This document shows, one piece after another, positions 25,782 through 34,798 of a stretch of 64,000 bases of DNA. Numbering within the stretch: the stretch's first letter is position 1; each line of letters opens with the position of its first letter. Under the pieces are notes generated by a model. It was not told where the DNA came from and searched no databases. It worked only from the letters and a program-made list of their open reading frames with translations. Made by a program: the position numbers and the translations under genes. The DNA comes from Arcicella sp034931005 (GTDB lineage: Bacteria; Bacteroidota; Bacteroidia; Cytophagales; Spirosomataceae), in NCBI RefSeq assembly GCF_034931005.1, contig NZ_JAYGIN010000012.1:62001-126000 (forward strand). Direction: 5' to 3'.

Positions 25782-27401
25782 TTACTTAATCGCCACAGGT
25801 TTTGCGTAAAAGAAATCTGGACGAATGTTAATCATCAAATACAACCAAGTTCCTGTTTTATCAAAATTCTTAGCTGCGGCATCCGTAGTTGCTTGTCCTT
25901 TGGCAAAAGTCATATTGTCGGTTGCCATCATTACAGAATATCCTAATTCGATATTTGTAAACTTATTCATGTTATAATTCAATAAGAAATCAATTTCATT
26001 TCCTAAATCTGTTCCAACAAGCGTTCCGTCACCTTTTGTTGTTGCTTTATTCAAAGCGAATGAGTGATAATCAACACCAAATGTTAAGGCATTGCTTGTG
26101 TATTTTGCTTTCAAATAACCATTATTCAAACCTCCTGCTGGTGAGTTCGTACCTACATAGAAGTAGTCCATATATCCCCAGTGGCGGTGTGGTGTTCCAT
26201 ACAATGGGTCAAAACGATTATTTTTCCCTGTTGAAGCTTTGTAATTATTCATAGCACTTGAACCGTCATTTCCTGAAAGAACATCATATCCTAAAGTAAA
26301 TGCCCATTTGCTTTTTTGGTATGTGGCAGACAATGTATAGTGAAAAGCATCCATATCATTACCTTCACGGTCTTTACCAGTTTGTCCGTAATATGCACCC
26401 TGTAAAGCAACCTTACCAAATCCAGAAGCATTTCCTAAAGTGTGATTAACCATTAAACCATAAGTTGTACGACTTCTTGATTGTGAATAATCGAAAGCAT
26501 CGGCTGTACTTGAAGGTAAAAATCTTCTACCGTAAACATAGCCCGTAGCAGCACTTCCCACTGAGTCTAAACGATAAGCACCAAAATCATCTTGGAAGAA
26601 AAGTCCCGAAAATTTAGTTTGATTAAACTTACGGCTAATATATACGCTCTTGAAAGATTTATAATCTTGAGATGCTCCGTTGGTAGATGGAGGGTTAATC
26701 CATGCCAATGCACCACCTGTTTTTACGCTATTTGCTCCAATTCCTCCACCTACTGTCAATGGAATAATTCCTGCTGGTGTTGGTACTAAAACCCCAGTTG
26801 ATGTACGAGTGAAAGCATTTACATTGGCAGGTACATATCCTGTTCCAACAACGCCGAAACCATCAGAGTTTTGACCGAAAGCATAACCTGCATCTACTTG
26901 CCATCCTTTATGTACCGCTTTCAAAAGAACCATATCATGACGACGACCTTGTTGTAACCAGTCTAAATTTCCGATTAAACGAACGTCATCATAAATCAAT
27001 TCCTGACGACCAATTTTAACCGTTAATAAGTCAACCGCTTTAAATTTTACCGTTGTATCGGCTTTATTAGCAAGCGTAACTTCTGCCCAACCTTCGTGCA
27101 ACATTAACTTTGCACCATCGGCATTTGAGATAGACGAAGCGTCTTGTCCCCAAACTCTAACATCCTGAACAGCAGCTCCAAAAAGAACTCTATCCCACTT
27201 GTAACCAAAGTTTAATCTTGTTCTTTGTGACGTAAATGCGGCTGATTTTGAATCGTTTGGTACTAAATTACCAAGTCCGTTACGTACCTCAGTCCGAGTT
27301 CTCAATTGCCCTTGCAATGTAAACTGAGCCTTCGTTGTGAATTGAGTACAAATACTCAAAAATAAGAATAGGGCTAATTTAGAAATGTGAAATTTTTTCA
27401 T
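25782..27401 (-). CDS. Alginate-export-type outer membrane porin
   Basis: A 539-residue protein with a signal peptide (residues 1-25, ending TTKAQ) and a beta-barrel pattern of alternating hydrophobic strands. N-terminal FTLQGQLRTRTEVRNG and KVGRQELIYDDVRLIGNLDW match the alginate export (AlgE-like) porin family. In nitrate loci of Bacteroidota this kind of porin is expected to let nitrate cross the outer membrane; that substrate is inferred from the position between narK and nrtA. An aromatic or charged final residue typical of BAM-targeted barrels is not obvious (ends PVAIK). Confidence 0.87.
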   Translation of the reverse strand: MKKFHISKLALFLFLSICTQFTTKAQFTLQGQLRTRTEVRNGLGNLVPNDSKSAAFTSQRTRLNFGYKWDRVLFGAAVQDVRVWGQDASSISNADGAKLMLHEGWAEVTLANKADTTVKFKAVDLLTVKIGRQELIYDDVRLIGNLDWLQQGRRHDMVLLKAVHKGWQVDAGYAFGQNSDGFGVVGTGYVPANVNAFTRTSTGVLVPTPAGIIPLTVGGGIGANSVKTGGALAWINPPSTNGASQDYKSFKSVYISRKFNQTKFSGLFFQDDFGAYRLDSVGSAATGYVYGRRFLPSSTADAFDYSQSRSRTTYGLMVNHTLGNASGFGKVALQGAYYGQTGKDREGNDMDAFHYTLSATYQKSKWAFTLGYDVLSGNDGSSAMNNYKASTGKNNRFDPLYGTPHRHWGYMDYFYVGTNSPAGGLNNGYLKAKYTSNALTFGVDYHSFALNKATTKGDGTLVGTDLGNEIDFLLNYNMNKFTNIELGYSVMMATDNMTFAKGQATTDAAAKNFDKTGTWLYLMINIRPDFFYAKPVAIK

Positions 27402-27447
27402 ACATTTGTGATTGATTGTGAAATTTTAACAGAGTTAAGCAATTTGT

Positions 27448-27483
27448 GCCTAAACAAGACCCCCATCTTGTTTGGGCTTTTTT
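27448..27483. promoter_or_regulatory. Hairpin upstream of the porin gene with CCCCCA/TGGGGG loop
   Basis: A 12-bp stem (27448-27459 with 27466-27477) closed by the hexaloop CCCCCA on the + strand (TGGGGG on the gene strand). One pair is T-G, a wobble only in a + strand RNA, and a T tract follows on the + strand. TACATTTG at 27401-27408 could be a + strand -7 element, so a ~65-nt antisense RNA is possible beside a leader-hairpin reading. Confidence 0.6.
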
Positions 27484-27490
27484 ATAAAAA

Positions 27491-28861
27491 TTAAGCTACT
27501 AATTTTTCTTCTTCCAATTCAGATTTACCTGCTTTTGTCTCATCATTTTTAGCAGTGATAGTTCTGAAAACTAATACAATAATTCCGACAATTAATATCC
27601 CAATACCTAATGTATAGAATGCGTCAGTATAGTCAATCAAATCTTTAGTTTTAGTCACGCCGTCTTCAACAACATCTTTTGAGAACTTCAAAGATTTTGC
27701 TTTAAACATAAAAGCGATTAACATTGCTCCAATATTTCCTCCTGCTCCTACAATACCTGCTACACTACCTACTGCTTTTGGATTCACAAACGGAACTAAG
27801 CTATACGTAGCACCATTTGCCATTTTCAAGCTAAGTCCAAATATAAACATCATTACAAGTGCCATTGTCAAATTACCAGCGTGTGCAAACCAAATGATTA
27901 CAACTCCTTCTACAATTAATAAGACTGACAATAACATCGACTTACCATTGAAACCGTATTTTTTACCAACTATATCCGCAACATAACCTCCTAATGGACG
28001 AGCAAAAAGGTTAATCCATCCAAAAATACCTGCTGCCATACCTGCTACTGCTAAACTCGCCCCGAAAGTATCTGTAAAGAATATTGGAGCAAAGTTGTCA
28101 ACCGTAATTTCTACACCAAAACAAGCAGCATAAGAGATAGTCAAAATCCATGTTCTTACATCTTTCAAGGCAACCATGAATGTATTTTCGTTGGTTTTTT
28201 CTTCTACCTCGATTTCAGAAAAGTTTCCTGCTGGTGTGTCTTTTGTATATTTAAAATATAAAACAGCACAAACTAATAACATTACACCTGGAAAAATCAT
28301 AGCATATCTCCAACTGTCTTCTTTTGTACAATATCCTAATGCTACAAAACCCGAAGCAATCATTGGCATAAAGAAGTTGGCTGCTCCACCTCCTGCATTA
28401 CCAAAACCTCCTGCTACTGCATTGGCAGTACCTTTGATGACTGGTGCAAACATTACTGAAGTGTGGAATTGCGTAATTACGAATGATGCACCAATAACGC
28501 CAATGGCTAAACGAAACATCAAAAAGCTTTCATAGCTATTACTTAAACCAATAAACATTACTGGAACAGAACATACAATTAATAACCATGTATAAATAAT
28601 TCTTGGTCCAAATTTATCAACTAAACGACCAATTAATAAACGAGCTAAAATAGTTGCCGAAACTGAAGCAATTTGAATATTGCCAACTTGGTCTTTAGTA
28701 AGGTGCAATTGGTCTTTTGCAATTTTCATTAAAGGAGCCATTCCGAACCATGCAAAAAAACAGAAGAAAAAAGTTAGCCAAGTAACATGAAAAGTTTTCA
28801 TTTGAACACCTTCTAATGAAAATATTTTAAGCTTGTCTAAAGGTTTGTTTAAAGTATTCAT
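27491..28861 (-). CDS. narK: NarK-type nitrate/nitrite MFS transporter
   Basis: A 456-residue major facilitator with 12 predicted helices. NarK-family features include FFFCFFAWFGMAPLMK in helix 1, GRLVDKFGPR in the loop after helix 2, a glycine-rich nitrate signature GGFGNAGGGAANFFMP in helix 5 and VAGIVGAGGNIGAM in helix 11. It moves nitrate (and possibly nitrite) across the inner membrane. It is the first gene of the minus-strand nitrate transcription unit. Having both a NarK and an ABC importer suggests uptake at different nitrate concentrations, which is inference. Confidence 0.93.
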   Translation of the reverse strand: MNTLNKPLDKLKIFSLEGVQMKTFHVTWLTFFFCFFAWFGMAPLMKIAKDQLHLTKDQVGNIQIASVSATILARLLIGRLVDKFGPRIIYTWLLIVCSVPVMFIGLSNSYESFLMFRLAIGVIGASFVITQFHTSVMFAPVIKGTANAVAGGFGNAGGGAANFFMPMIASGFVALGYCTKEDSWRYAMIFPGVMLLVCAVLYFKYTKDTPAGNFSEIEVEEKTNENTFMVALKDVRTWILTISYAACFGVEITVDNFAPIFFTDTFGASLAVAGMAAGIFGWINLFARPLGGYVADIVGKKYGFNGKSMLLSVLLIVEGVVIIWFAHAGNLTMALVMMFIFGLSLKMANGATYSLVPFVNPKAVGSVAGIVGAGGNIGAMLIAFMFKAKSLKFSKDVVEDGVTKTKDLIDYTDAFYTLGIGILIVGIIVLVFRTITAKNDETKAGKSELEEEKLVA

Positions 28862-28912
28862 AATTGCTTTTGAAATGAGTATCTGTTTTCAGAGACTCTA
28901 AAATTTAACATC

Positions 28913-28930
28913 TTCTCGCCCCCACGAGAG
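28913..28930 (-). promoter_or_regulatory. Leader hairpin of narK with TGGGGG loop
   Basis: Stem TCTCG/CGAGA extended by a T-G pair, hexaloop TGGGGG on the gene strand. A second hairpin TTCAAC/GTTGAA (+ strand about 28936-28952) lies just upstream on the gene strand. Confidence 0.55.
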
Positions 28931-29010
28931 ACATTTTTCAACCTTTTGTTGAAGGGAAATATTTTCAGCTAATAATTAATAGGTTGTAAACAAGATTGAA
29001 ATTCTGTTGC

Positions 29011-29775
29011 TTACTTTCTCGATTGATAATTATTAATTATTAATTGTTCATTGAATTGTTCACTTAAACTAACCACCTCACCGATTACGATAACGGCTGG
29101 ATTTGATATTTTTTCAGAAACTGATTTTTCAATAATTGTAGAAACCGTTCCAACTACTGACTTTACATTTTTACGAGTTCCGTTTTGAATAATTGCCATT
29201 GGTGTTTCTGACTTTCCATTTTGAGCAAATATTTCGCAAATTTCACTTAGCTTACTCATTCCCATCAGAATTACGATTGTAGCACTTGACTGAGCGGCTA
29301 ATGCAATATCTCTTGACAATTCTCCTTTTTTGGTCGTTCCCGTAATCACCCAAAAGCTTTCTGAAAAACCTCTACTTGTTACTGGTATTCCCACCGAAGC
29401 AGGTGCTGAAATGGCAGAGGTTACTCCCGAAACAACTTCACATTCTACATTAAAAGCTTTGGCATATTCTATTTCTTCAAAGCCTCTACCAAACACAAAT
29501 GGGTCACCACCTTTCAATCTCACCACGTGTCCGTATTCCAAAGCAAGCGTTACAATTTTATAATTAATTTCATCCTGAGTGTAAACATATTTGCCTAAAC
29601 GTTTGCCTACATAAATTCTTAAAGCATCAGGACGAGCGTATTCTAATAATTCCTCATTGGCAAGAGCATCGTATAAAATCACATCAGCCGACTTGATAGC
29701 TCTTATTCCTTTTAGTGTGATTAGCTCAATATCTCCAGGGCCAGCACCAATTAAAGTTAATCTTGGAATATTCAT
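29011..29775 (-). CDS. cobA: Uroporphyrinogen-III C-methyltransferase (siroheme synthesis)
   Basis: A 254-residue SAM-dependent methyltransferase making precorrin-2, the precursor of the siroheme needed by NirB. Motifs: TLIGAGPGD at the N-terminus, RLKGGDPFVFGRG, GVTSAISAPASVGIPVTSRG and VILMGMSKL. Length fits the single-domain enzyme (SUMT); no ferrochelatase/dehydrogenase part is fused. The last residues (FNEQLIINNYQSRK) are encoded by a run of 7-nt words, so the C-terminus has been replaced or extended by a repeat. It is divergent from nirB. Confidence 0.93.
   Translation of the reverse strand: MNIPRLTLIGAGPGDIELITLKGIRAIKSADVILYDALANEELLEYARPDALRIYVGKRLGKYVYTQDEINYKIVTLALEYGHVVRLKGGDPFVFGRGFEEIEYAKAFNVECEVVSGVTSAISAPASVGIPVTSRGFSESFWVITGTTKKGELSRDIALAAQSSATIVILMGMSKLSEICEIFAQNGKSETPMAIIQNGTRKNVKSVVGTVSTIIEKSVSEKISNPAVIVIGEVVSLSEQFNEQLIINNYQSRK
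29019..29062. repeat. Heptad-word run inside the 3' end of cobA
   Basis: On the + strand the words ATTGATA, ATTATTA, ATTGTTC and ATTGAAT follow at 7-nt spacing and encode the C-terminal residues of CobA on the other strand. Confidence 0.7.
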
Positions 29776-30205
29776 ATTCTTGAGTTTTTTTACTCTATTT
29801 TCAACTGATTGTAAATACTTAGTGTTGATTTCGATACAAAAGTTGCATAAAAATGTTAAAATCCAAAATTTAAGTTCATTTTTTAATTAATTTTTTCAAA
29901 ATAATTGTAAAATACCAATTTTTAGGTTTAAATTTGAACCATAAATCAAGCATTTAAAGGAAATTTATTTGAAATAGGTTATAAAATAAATACAATTATT
30001 GAATTGTTAAATTTTATCTTGAAATAGTTATAAACACTCAATTTGAAGATATACGTAACCTAAATAACTAAGGAAGCATGAGTAATTAAGACAGGGAAAT
30101 ATTTAATAAGTATTTATACTCAATATTAAAATATTACTTATTTAGGTCGCTTCAAAAAAATACTTAATACCTTCTTATTATTAATCATTTTGACAAAATC
30201 TTAAT
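29776..30205. promoter_or_regulatory. cobA-nirB divergent regulatory region
   Basis: An AT-rich 430-bp gap with no gene. ATAAGTA (30106-30112) and TACTTAT (30135-30141) are perfect matches to the NarL heptamer TACYYMT in inverted orientation, and TACTTAA follows at 30161-30167. They lie 40-100 bp before nirB, which is located upstream of a NarX/NarL-like pair. Confidence 0.5.
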
Positions 30206-32713
30206 ATGAAAAAGAAAATTATTGTCGTTGGAAATGGAATGGTTGGTTATAAATTTTGTGAAAAACTTATAACCAAAGACATAGCTAAAGAATTTGAAAT
30301 CATTGTTTTCGGTGAAGAAATTCGACCTGCTTACGACCGTGTTCATTTATCAGAATACTTCGCTGGAAAAACCGTTGAAGATTTGACAATGGCACCTGCT
30401 TCGTGGTATGCAGAAAATGGCATCAACTTAATATTATCTGACCCAATTGTGGATATTGACCGTGATGCCAAAACAGTTCGTTCACATCATGGTATTGTAG
30501 AAGGTTACGATTATTTAGTAATGGCTACGGGTTCGGGTGCATTTGTACCGCCAATTCCAGGCGTTGAAAAAGATGGCGTTTTCGTTTACAGAACCATCGA
30601 AGATTTGGACTTGATGCAAAACCACGCCAAAAAAGCAACAAAAGGTGCTGTTATCGGTGGCGGTCTTTTAGGCTTGGAAGCAGCAAAGGCTCTTTTAGAT
30701 TTAGGCTTAAAAGAAGTTCATGTGATAGAATTTGCATCGAGATTGATGCCAAGACAAATTGATGAGGCAGGCTCAAGAGTTTTACAAGCAAAATTGGAAA
30801 CGCTTGGTTTACAAATTCATTTGAATAAAAATACCCAAGAAATTGTAGGAGAAGGCGTAATTGAAGCGATGCAATTTGCAGACGGTTCACGTTTAGATGT
30901 TGATATGCTTGTGATTTCTGCGGGTATTAAACCACGTGACGAAGTGGCAAGAGTGGCAGGTTTGGAAGTGGGTATTCGTGGGGGAATTGTGGTTGATAAT
31001 GCTTTACAAACGTCTGACCCAAATATTTTTGCCATTGGCGAATGTGCTTTGGCTCACCACATGATTTATGGCTTAGTTGCTCCAGGTTATGAAATGGCTG
31101 AAGTAGTTGCTACTAAAATTGTGGGTGGCGAAAAAGAATTTATGCCTTTTGATATGTCAACCAAATTAAAATTAATTGGTGTTGACGTAGCAAGTTTTGG
31201 AGATGCCTTCATTCAAGAACCAAATGCTCAAACAATTGTATTTGAAAATTCGGCAAAAGGAATCTATAAAAGAATCAATATTTCAAATGATGGCAAATAT
31301 TTATTAGGTGGCGTTTTGGTAGGTGATGCAGAACAATATAATATGCTTTTGCAAAACACCAAAAACAAAACTATTCTTCCTGCCGACCCTGAAGATTTGA
31401 TGCTGGGTTCAAGAGGTGGTTCAGAAGGCGGAGCATCGGGTGTGATGGCATTGCCAGACGAAGCTCTGATTTGTTCTTGTGAAGCCGTTACGAAAGGAGC
31501 AATTTGTCATGAAATTGTAGAAAATCAAGTTACTACGCTCGACGGCATCAAGAAATGCACAAAAGCAGGAACGGGTTGCGGTGGTTGCGTACCAATGGTG
31601 AAGGACTTAATCAATGAAACGATGAAGTCGCAAGGTGTTTTTGTAAGAAATATTCTCTGCGAACACTTTGATTATACTCGCCAAGAATTATTCGATTTAG
31701 TGAAAATTAAAGGTTATAAAACCTATAATGACGTTTTAGATAATTTAGGGAAAGGCGATGGTTGCGAAGTTTGTAAACCAGCAGTAGCCTCAATTATTGC
31801 AAGTTTATGGAACGAAATGATTTTGGAAAAAGGCAACGCTACCGTCCAAGATTCTAACGACCGTTTCTTAGCAAATATTCAGAAAAATGGTACTTATTCG
31901 GTTGTTCCAAGAATTCCAGGCGGAGAAATTACACCTGAGAAATTGATTGTTATCGGACAAGTCGCTTTAAAATATAATCTCTATACCAAAATTACGGGTG
32001 GACAAAGAATAGATTTATTTGGAGCTCATGTGAGTGATTTACCTGAGATTTGGGAAGAATTAGTGAACGCAGGTTTCGAGTCGGGTCATGCTTACGGAAA
32101 ATCATTGAGAACGGTAAAATCATGCGTTGGTTCAACGTGGTGCCGTTTTGGAGTACAAGATGCCGTAAGTTTTGCCATTGAAGTTGAAGAGCGTTACAGA
32201 GGTTTACGTTCACCACATAAATTAAAATCAGCGGTTTCGGGCTGTACTCGTGAATGTGCAGAGGCTCAATCAAAAGACTTCGGAATTATTGCTACTGAAA
32301 AAGGTTGGAACTTATACGTTTGCGGAAACGGTGGTGTAAAACCACGTCACGCAGAATTATTAGCAACCGATATTGATTCAGAAACTTGTTTAAAATACAT
32401 TGACCGTTTCTTGATGTTTTATATCAAAACTGCCGAGCCATTAACTCGTACTGCTCCGTGGTTAGACAAAATGGAAGGCGGTATCAATTATTTGAAATCA
32501 GTAGTGATTGACGATGTTTTGGGCATGGGCGAAACTTGGGACTCAGAAATGAATCTTTTGGTAGAGGCTTACAAATGCGAGTGGAAAGAAGTTGTTGATA
32601 ATCCAGAATTACGTAAGCGTTTTACACACTTCGTAAACGCTCCGAAAGTAAAAGACCCCAATGCTAAATTTGAACCAATGCGTGAAATGGTAAAAGCCGC
32701 AGAATGGAAATAG
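30206..32713 (+). CDS. nirB: Nitrite reductase (NAD(P)H) large subunit
   Basis: An 835-residue siroheme nitrite reductase converting nitrite to ammonium in the cytoplasm. In order: FAD/NAD oxidoreductase (VVGNGMVGYKF near residue 10, IGGGLLGLE near 151); BFD-like domain (CSCEAV ... GTGCGGC, about 420-460); a second cysteine cluster (GCEVC, about 520); and the ferredoxin-like/siroheme domains with C-X5-C (SCVGSTWC, about 635) and C-X3-C (GCTREC, about 680), plus VCGNGG. All catalytic cysteines are present. First gene of nirB-nirD-sensor-regulator. The lysine-rich N-terminal MKKKIIVVGNGM supports the chosen start. Confidence 0.96.
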   Translation: MKKKIIVVGNGMVGYKFCEKLITKDIAKEFEIIVFGEEIRPAYDRVHLSEYFAGKTVEDLTMAPASWYAENGINLILSDPIVDIDRDAKTVRSHHGIVEGYDYLVMATGSGAFVPPIPGVEKDGVFVYRTIEDLDLMQNHAKKATKGAVIGGGLLGLEAAKALLDLGLKEVHVIEFASRLMPRQIDEAGSRVLQAKLETLGLQIHLNKNTQEIVGEGVIEAMQFADGSRLDVDMLVISAGIKPRDEVARVAGLEVGIRGGIVVDNALQTSDPNIFAIGECALAHHMIYGLVAPGYEMAEVVATKIVGGEKEFMPFDMSTKLKLIGVDVASFGDAFIQEPNAQTIVFENSAKGIYKRINISNDGKYLLGGVLVGDAEQYNMLLQNTKNKTILPADPEDLMLGSRGGSEGGASGVMALPDEALICSCEAVTKGAICHEIVENQVTTLDGIKKCTKAGTGCGGCVPMVKDLINETMKSQGVFVRNILCEHFDYTRQELFDLVKIKGYKTYNDVLDNLGKGDGCEVCKPAVASIIASLWNEMILEKGNATVQDSNDRFLANIQKNGTYSVVPRIPGGEITPEKLIVIGQVALKYNLYTKITGGQRIDLFGAHVSDLPEIWEELVNAGFESGHAYGKSLRTVKSCVGSTWCRFGVQDAVSFAIEVEERYRGLRSPHKLKSAVSGCTRECAEAQSKDFGIIATEKGWNLYVCGNGGVKPRHAELLATDIDSETCLKYIDRFLMFYIKTAEPLTRTAPWLDKMEGGINYLKSVVIDDVLGMGETWDSEMNLLVEAYKCEWKEVVDNPELRKRFTHFVNAPKVKDPNAKFEPMREMVKAAEWK

Positions 32714-32803
32714 TTTTTTATTTGTGATTTAGTGAATGATGATTGAGTGTTTTTTCATCAATCATCATTCACTAAATCACTAAATCACAAATAAAATAAA
32801 TCA
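32714..32803. repeat. Heptad-word palindrome between nirB and nirD
   Basis: The two arms (about 32716-32748 and 32757-32795) pair over most of their length: TTTGTGATTTAGTGAATGAT on the left, its mirrored complement with small changes on the right. Spacing of the word core (GAT/TGA) is mostly 7 nt. Confidence 0.85.
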
Positions 32804-33154
32804 ATGGTTTTAGAACAAACAATAACGTGGCACTTAGCGTGCAATACAGAAGATATTCCTGCTGATGGTGGTGCTTGTGCTTTAATTGAAGGCGAACAAG
32901 TAGCGATTTATAACTTTGCCAGACGTGGCGAATGGTATGCAACTCAAAACCTTTGTCCACACCGTCAGCAAATGGCTCTATCAAGAGGAATGATTGGTTC
33001 AACGGGTGCTGAAGCAGAACCAAAAGTTGCTTGTCCATTCCACAAAAAAACATTCTCTTTAAAATCAGGCGAATGCTTAAGTGGTGATGATTACGTAATT
33101 AAAACTTATCCTGTAAAAGTAGAAAACGGACAAATTTTTATTGGAATGGAATAA
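32804..33154 (+). CDS. nirD: Nitrite reductase (NAD(P)H) small subunit, Rieske-type
   Basis: A 116-residue protein partnering NirB. It has the Rieske-like [2Fe-2S] ligand set C-P-H (NLCPHRQQ) and C-P-F-H (VACPFHKKTF). Many enterobacterial NirD proteins have lost these residues; here they are retained, as in many Bacteroidota. It follows nirB by 90 bp, all occupied by a palindrome of 7-nt words. Confidence 0.94.
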   Translation: MVLEQTITWHLACNTEDIPADGGACALIEGEQVAIYNFARRGEWYATQNLCPHRQQMALSRGMIGSTGAEAEPKVACPFHKKTFSLKSGECLSGDDYVIKTYPVKVENGQIFIGME

Positions 33155-33164
33155 TAAGGAGTAG

Positions 33165-33255
33165 TGTAAAAGTCCTAAGTATCAAGTATAGATGTCCCAG
33201 AATGGTTTGTATTTCTCCAAATACTTAGAATTTAGTACATGATACTTTTTACATA
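33165..33255. repeat. Heptad-word palindrome between nirD and the sensor gene
   Basis: The left arm has CTAAGTA, TCAAGTA; the right arm has AATACTT, AGTACAT and GATACTT. Weaker pairing than other loci. Confidence 0.7.
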
Positions 33256-33263
33256 GCCGTCCT

Positions 33264-34748
33264 ATGATAAAAAAAATATATAATAAACTCACATATCAAG
33301 GCTCAAACCCACTTGATACTCAAATATTTCAAAGATTAACACGACTATACGTTATCGCACTTTTAGCGGTAGCGTTATTGTCGTTAATAGGGCAAATACT
33401 AATTCAAGTATTTTTGAATTCTTTGCTTGATGATTCGCACGTGGTCAATATTGCTGGACGACAAAGAATGTTGAGCCAAAGATTATCAAAAACGGCAATA
33501 TTGTTGTGCCGTCCACAGGTTTTTCAAGCTGATGCTGAGTATTATTCAAATGACATTAAAGATATAATATCACTTTGGGAAGAAAGTCACGAAGGATTAA
33601 AAAACAAAAACCTCAAAACCGACGGCAAAAGTTATACCGTAAGAAATAGCGAAAAGACCGACAGTATGTTTCGGGAAATCGACCCTATTTTTAGGGTAAT
33701 TTTAGTAAATGCAAAAAATATAAATAAAGCAATTCAGAAGCCTGTAAATAATCAACAGGAAGTCTTACAACATTCTCTTAATCAGATACTTGTAAATGAA
33801 AGAGCATTTTTGCAAATTATGAATAAAATTGTATTTCAGTATGATTTAGAATCCAGAAATCGGGTAGATACAACCAAGAAAGTTGAGCTTTTTTTATTCA
33901 TTTTGTTATTCAGTATTTTAGTTTTAGAAGGAGCATTTATTTTCCGCCCGATGGCAAATAATATTCGATTAGTCATCAAAAAACTGACGGATTCAGAAAG
34001 TAATCTTCGCCAAACTAACGAAACGCTCATCAAAACTCGTGAAGCATTAGTACAAGCCACAGAGGAAAAATATAAACTTCAATTAGCCGAAGAAAAAGTA
34101 CGAGCAGCGTCTTTGATTGAAGGACAAGAAAGCGAAAGAAGACGTTTAGCGGCTGACCTCCACGACGGAATCGGGCAAATGTTAACGGGTTTACGCTTAC
34201 ATAGTGAGAAAGTAAAAAGTTTTAATTTTGCCAATGTAAAACAGGCAAAATCTTTTGAAGAATTACAAAAGTTAATTCAAGAAACAATTGAAACCACTCG
34301 AACAGTTTCGTTCAATCTTGCCCCATCCGTTTTAAGTGATTTTGGAGTTGTGCCAGCAATAAGAATTTTGAGCGAACAGGTTTCTAAAATGTCTGAAATT
34401 AAAATTGACTTTCAATCAATTAAACTTCCTCGTTTGTCGGAAGGAGTTGAAACTTGTTTATACCGAATTACACAAGAAGCAATTCATAATGCCGTGAAAT
34501 ATTCAAAAGCGACCTTAATCAACGTTCAAATAACCAATAACGAAAACTTTGTAAAATTAGCTATTATAGATAATGGAGAAGGATTTGAGCTCCCTAAAAA
34601 AAGAAAAACAGTTGGTGGAAGTGGATTAAAAAATATGCAAGCACGAGCTGAATTACTGCATGGTTCATTCAAAATCCAATCAAAAATTGGCAAAGGTACA
34701 ACTATCAATGTAAGCATCCCTTTGGATGGACAAAATACGAAAAGTTGA
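33264..34748 (+). CDS. NarX-like nitrate/nitrite sensor histidine kinase
   Basis: A 494-residue membrane kinase. A first membrane helix (about 29-50) precedes a four-helix-bundle periplasmic domain whose start VVNIAGRQRMLSQRLSK matches the nitrate-binding P-box region of NarX-type and PilJ-type sensors. A second membrane helix lies near 209-228. A coiled coil leads to HisKA_3 (ERRRLAADLHDGIGQ, phosphorylated His300) and an HATPase domain (IDNGEGF, GGSGLKNM). The substrate is inferred as nitrate or nitrite from domain and operon position. Cognate regulator is the next gene. Confidence 0.88.
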   Translation: MIKKIYNKLTYQGSNPLDTQIFQRLTRLYVIALLAVALLSLIGQILIQVFLNSLLDDSHVVNIAGRQRMLSQRLSKTAILLCRPQVFQADAEYYSNDIKDIISLWEESHEGLKNKNLKTDGKSYTVRNSEKTDSMFREIDPIFRVILVNAKNINKAIQKPVNNQQEVLQHSLNQILVNERAFLQIMNKIVFQYDLESRNRVDTTKKVELFLFILLFSILVLEGAFIFRPMANNIRLVIKKLTDSESNLRQTNETLIKTREALVQATEEKYKLQLAEEKVRAASLIEGQESERRRLAADLHDGIGQMLTGLRLHSEKVKSFNFANVKQAKSFEELQKLIQETIETTRTVSFNLAPSVLSDFGVVPAIRILSEQVSKMSEIKIDFQSIKLPRLSEGVETCLYRITQEAIHNAVKYSKATLINVQITNNENFVKLAIIDNGEGFELPKKRKTVGGSGLKNMQARAELLHGSFKIQSKIGKGTTINVSIPLDGQNTKS

Positions 34749-34798
34749 TATAAAATACTGACTGTAAACAAATTGCAAACTAAAACAAAAATAAACTT

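Noticed and set aside
22110..28930. NasR/NasT (ANTAR) antiterminator hairpins
   Set aside because: ANTAR target loops have A at position 1 and G at position 4 and come in pairs before a terminator; these loops start with U or C, and no ANTAR protein gene is in the locus.
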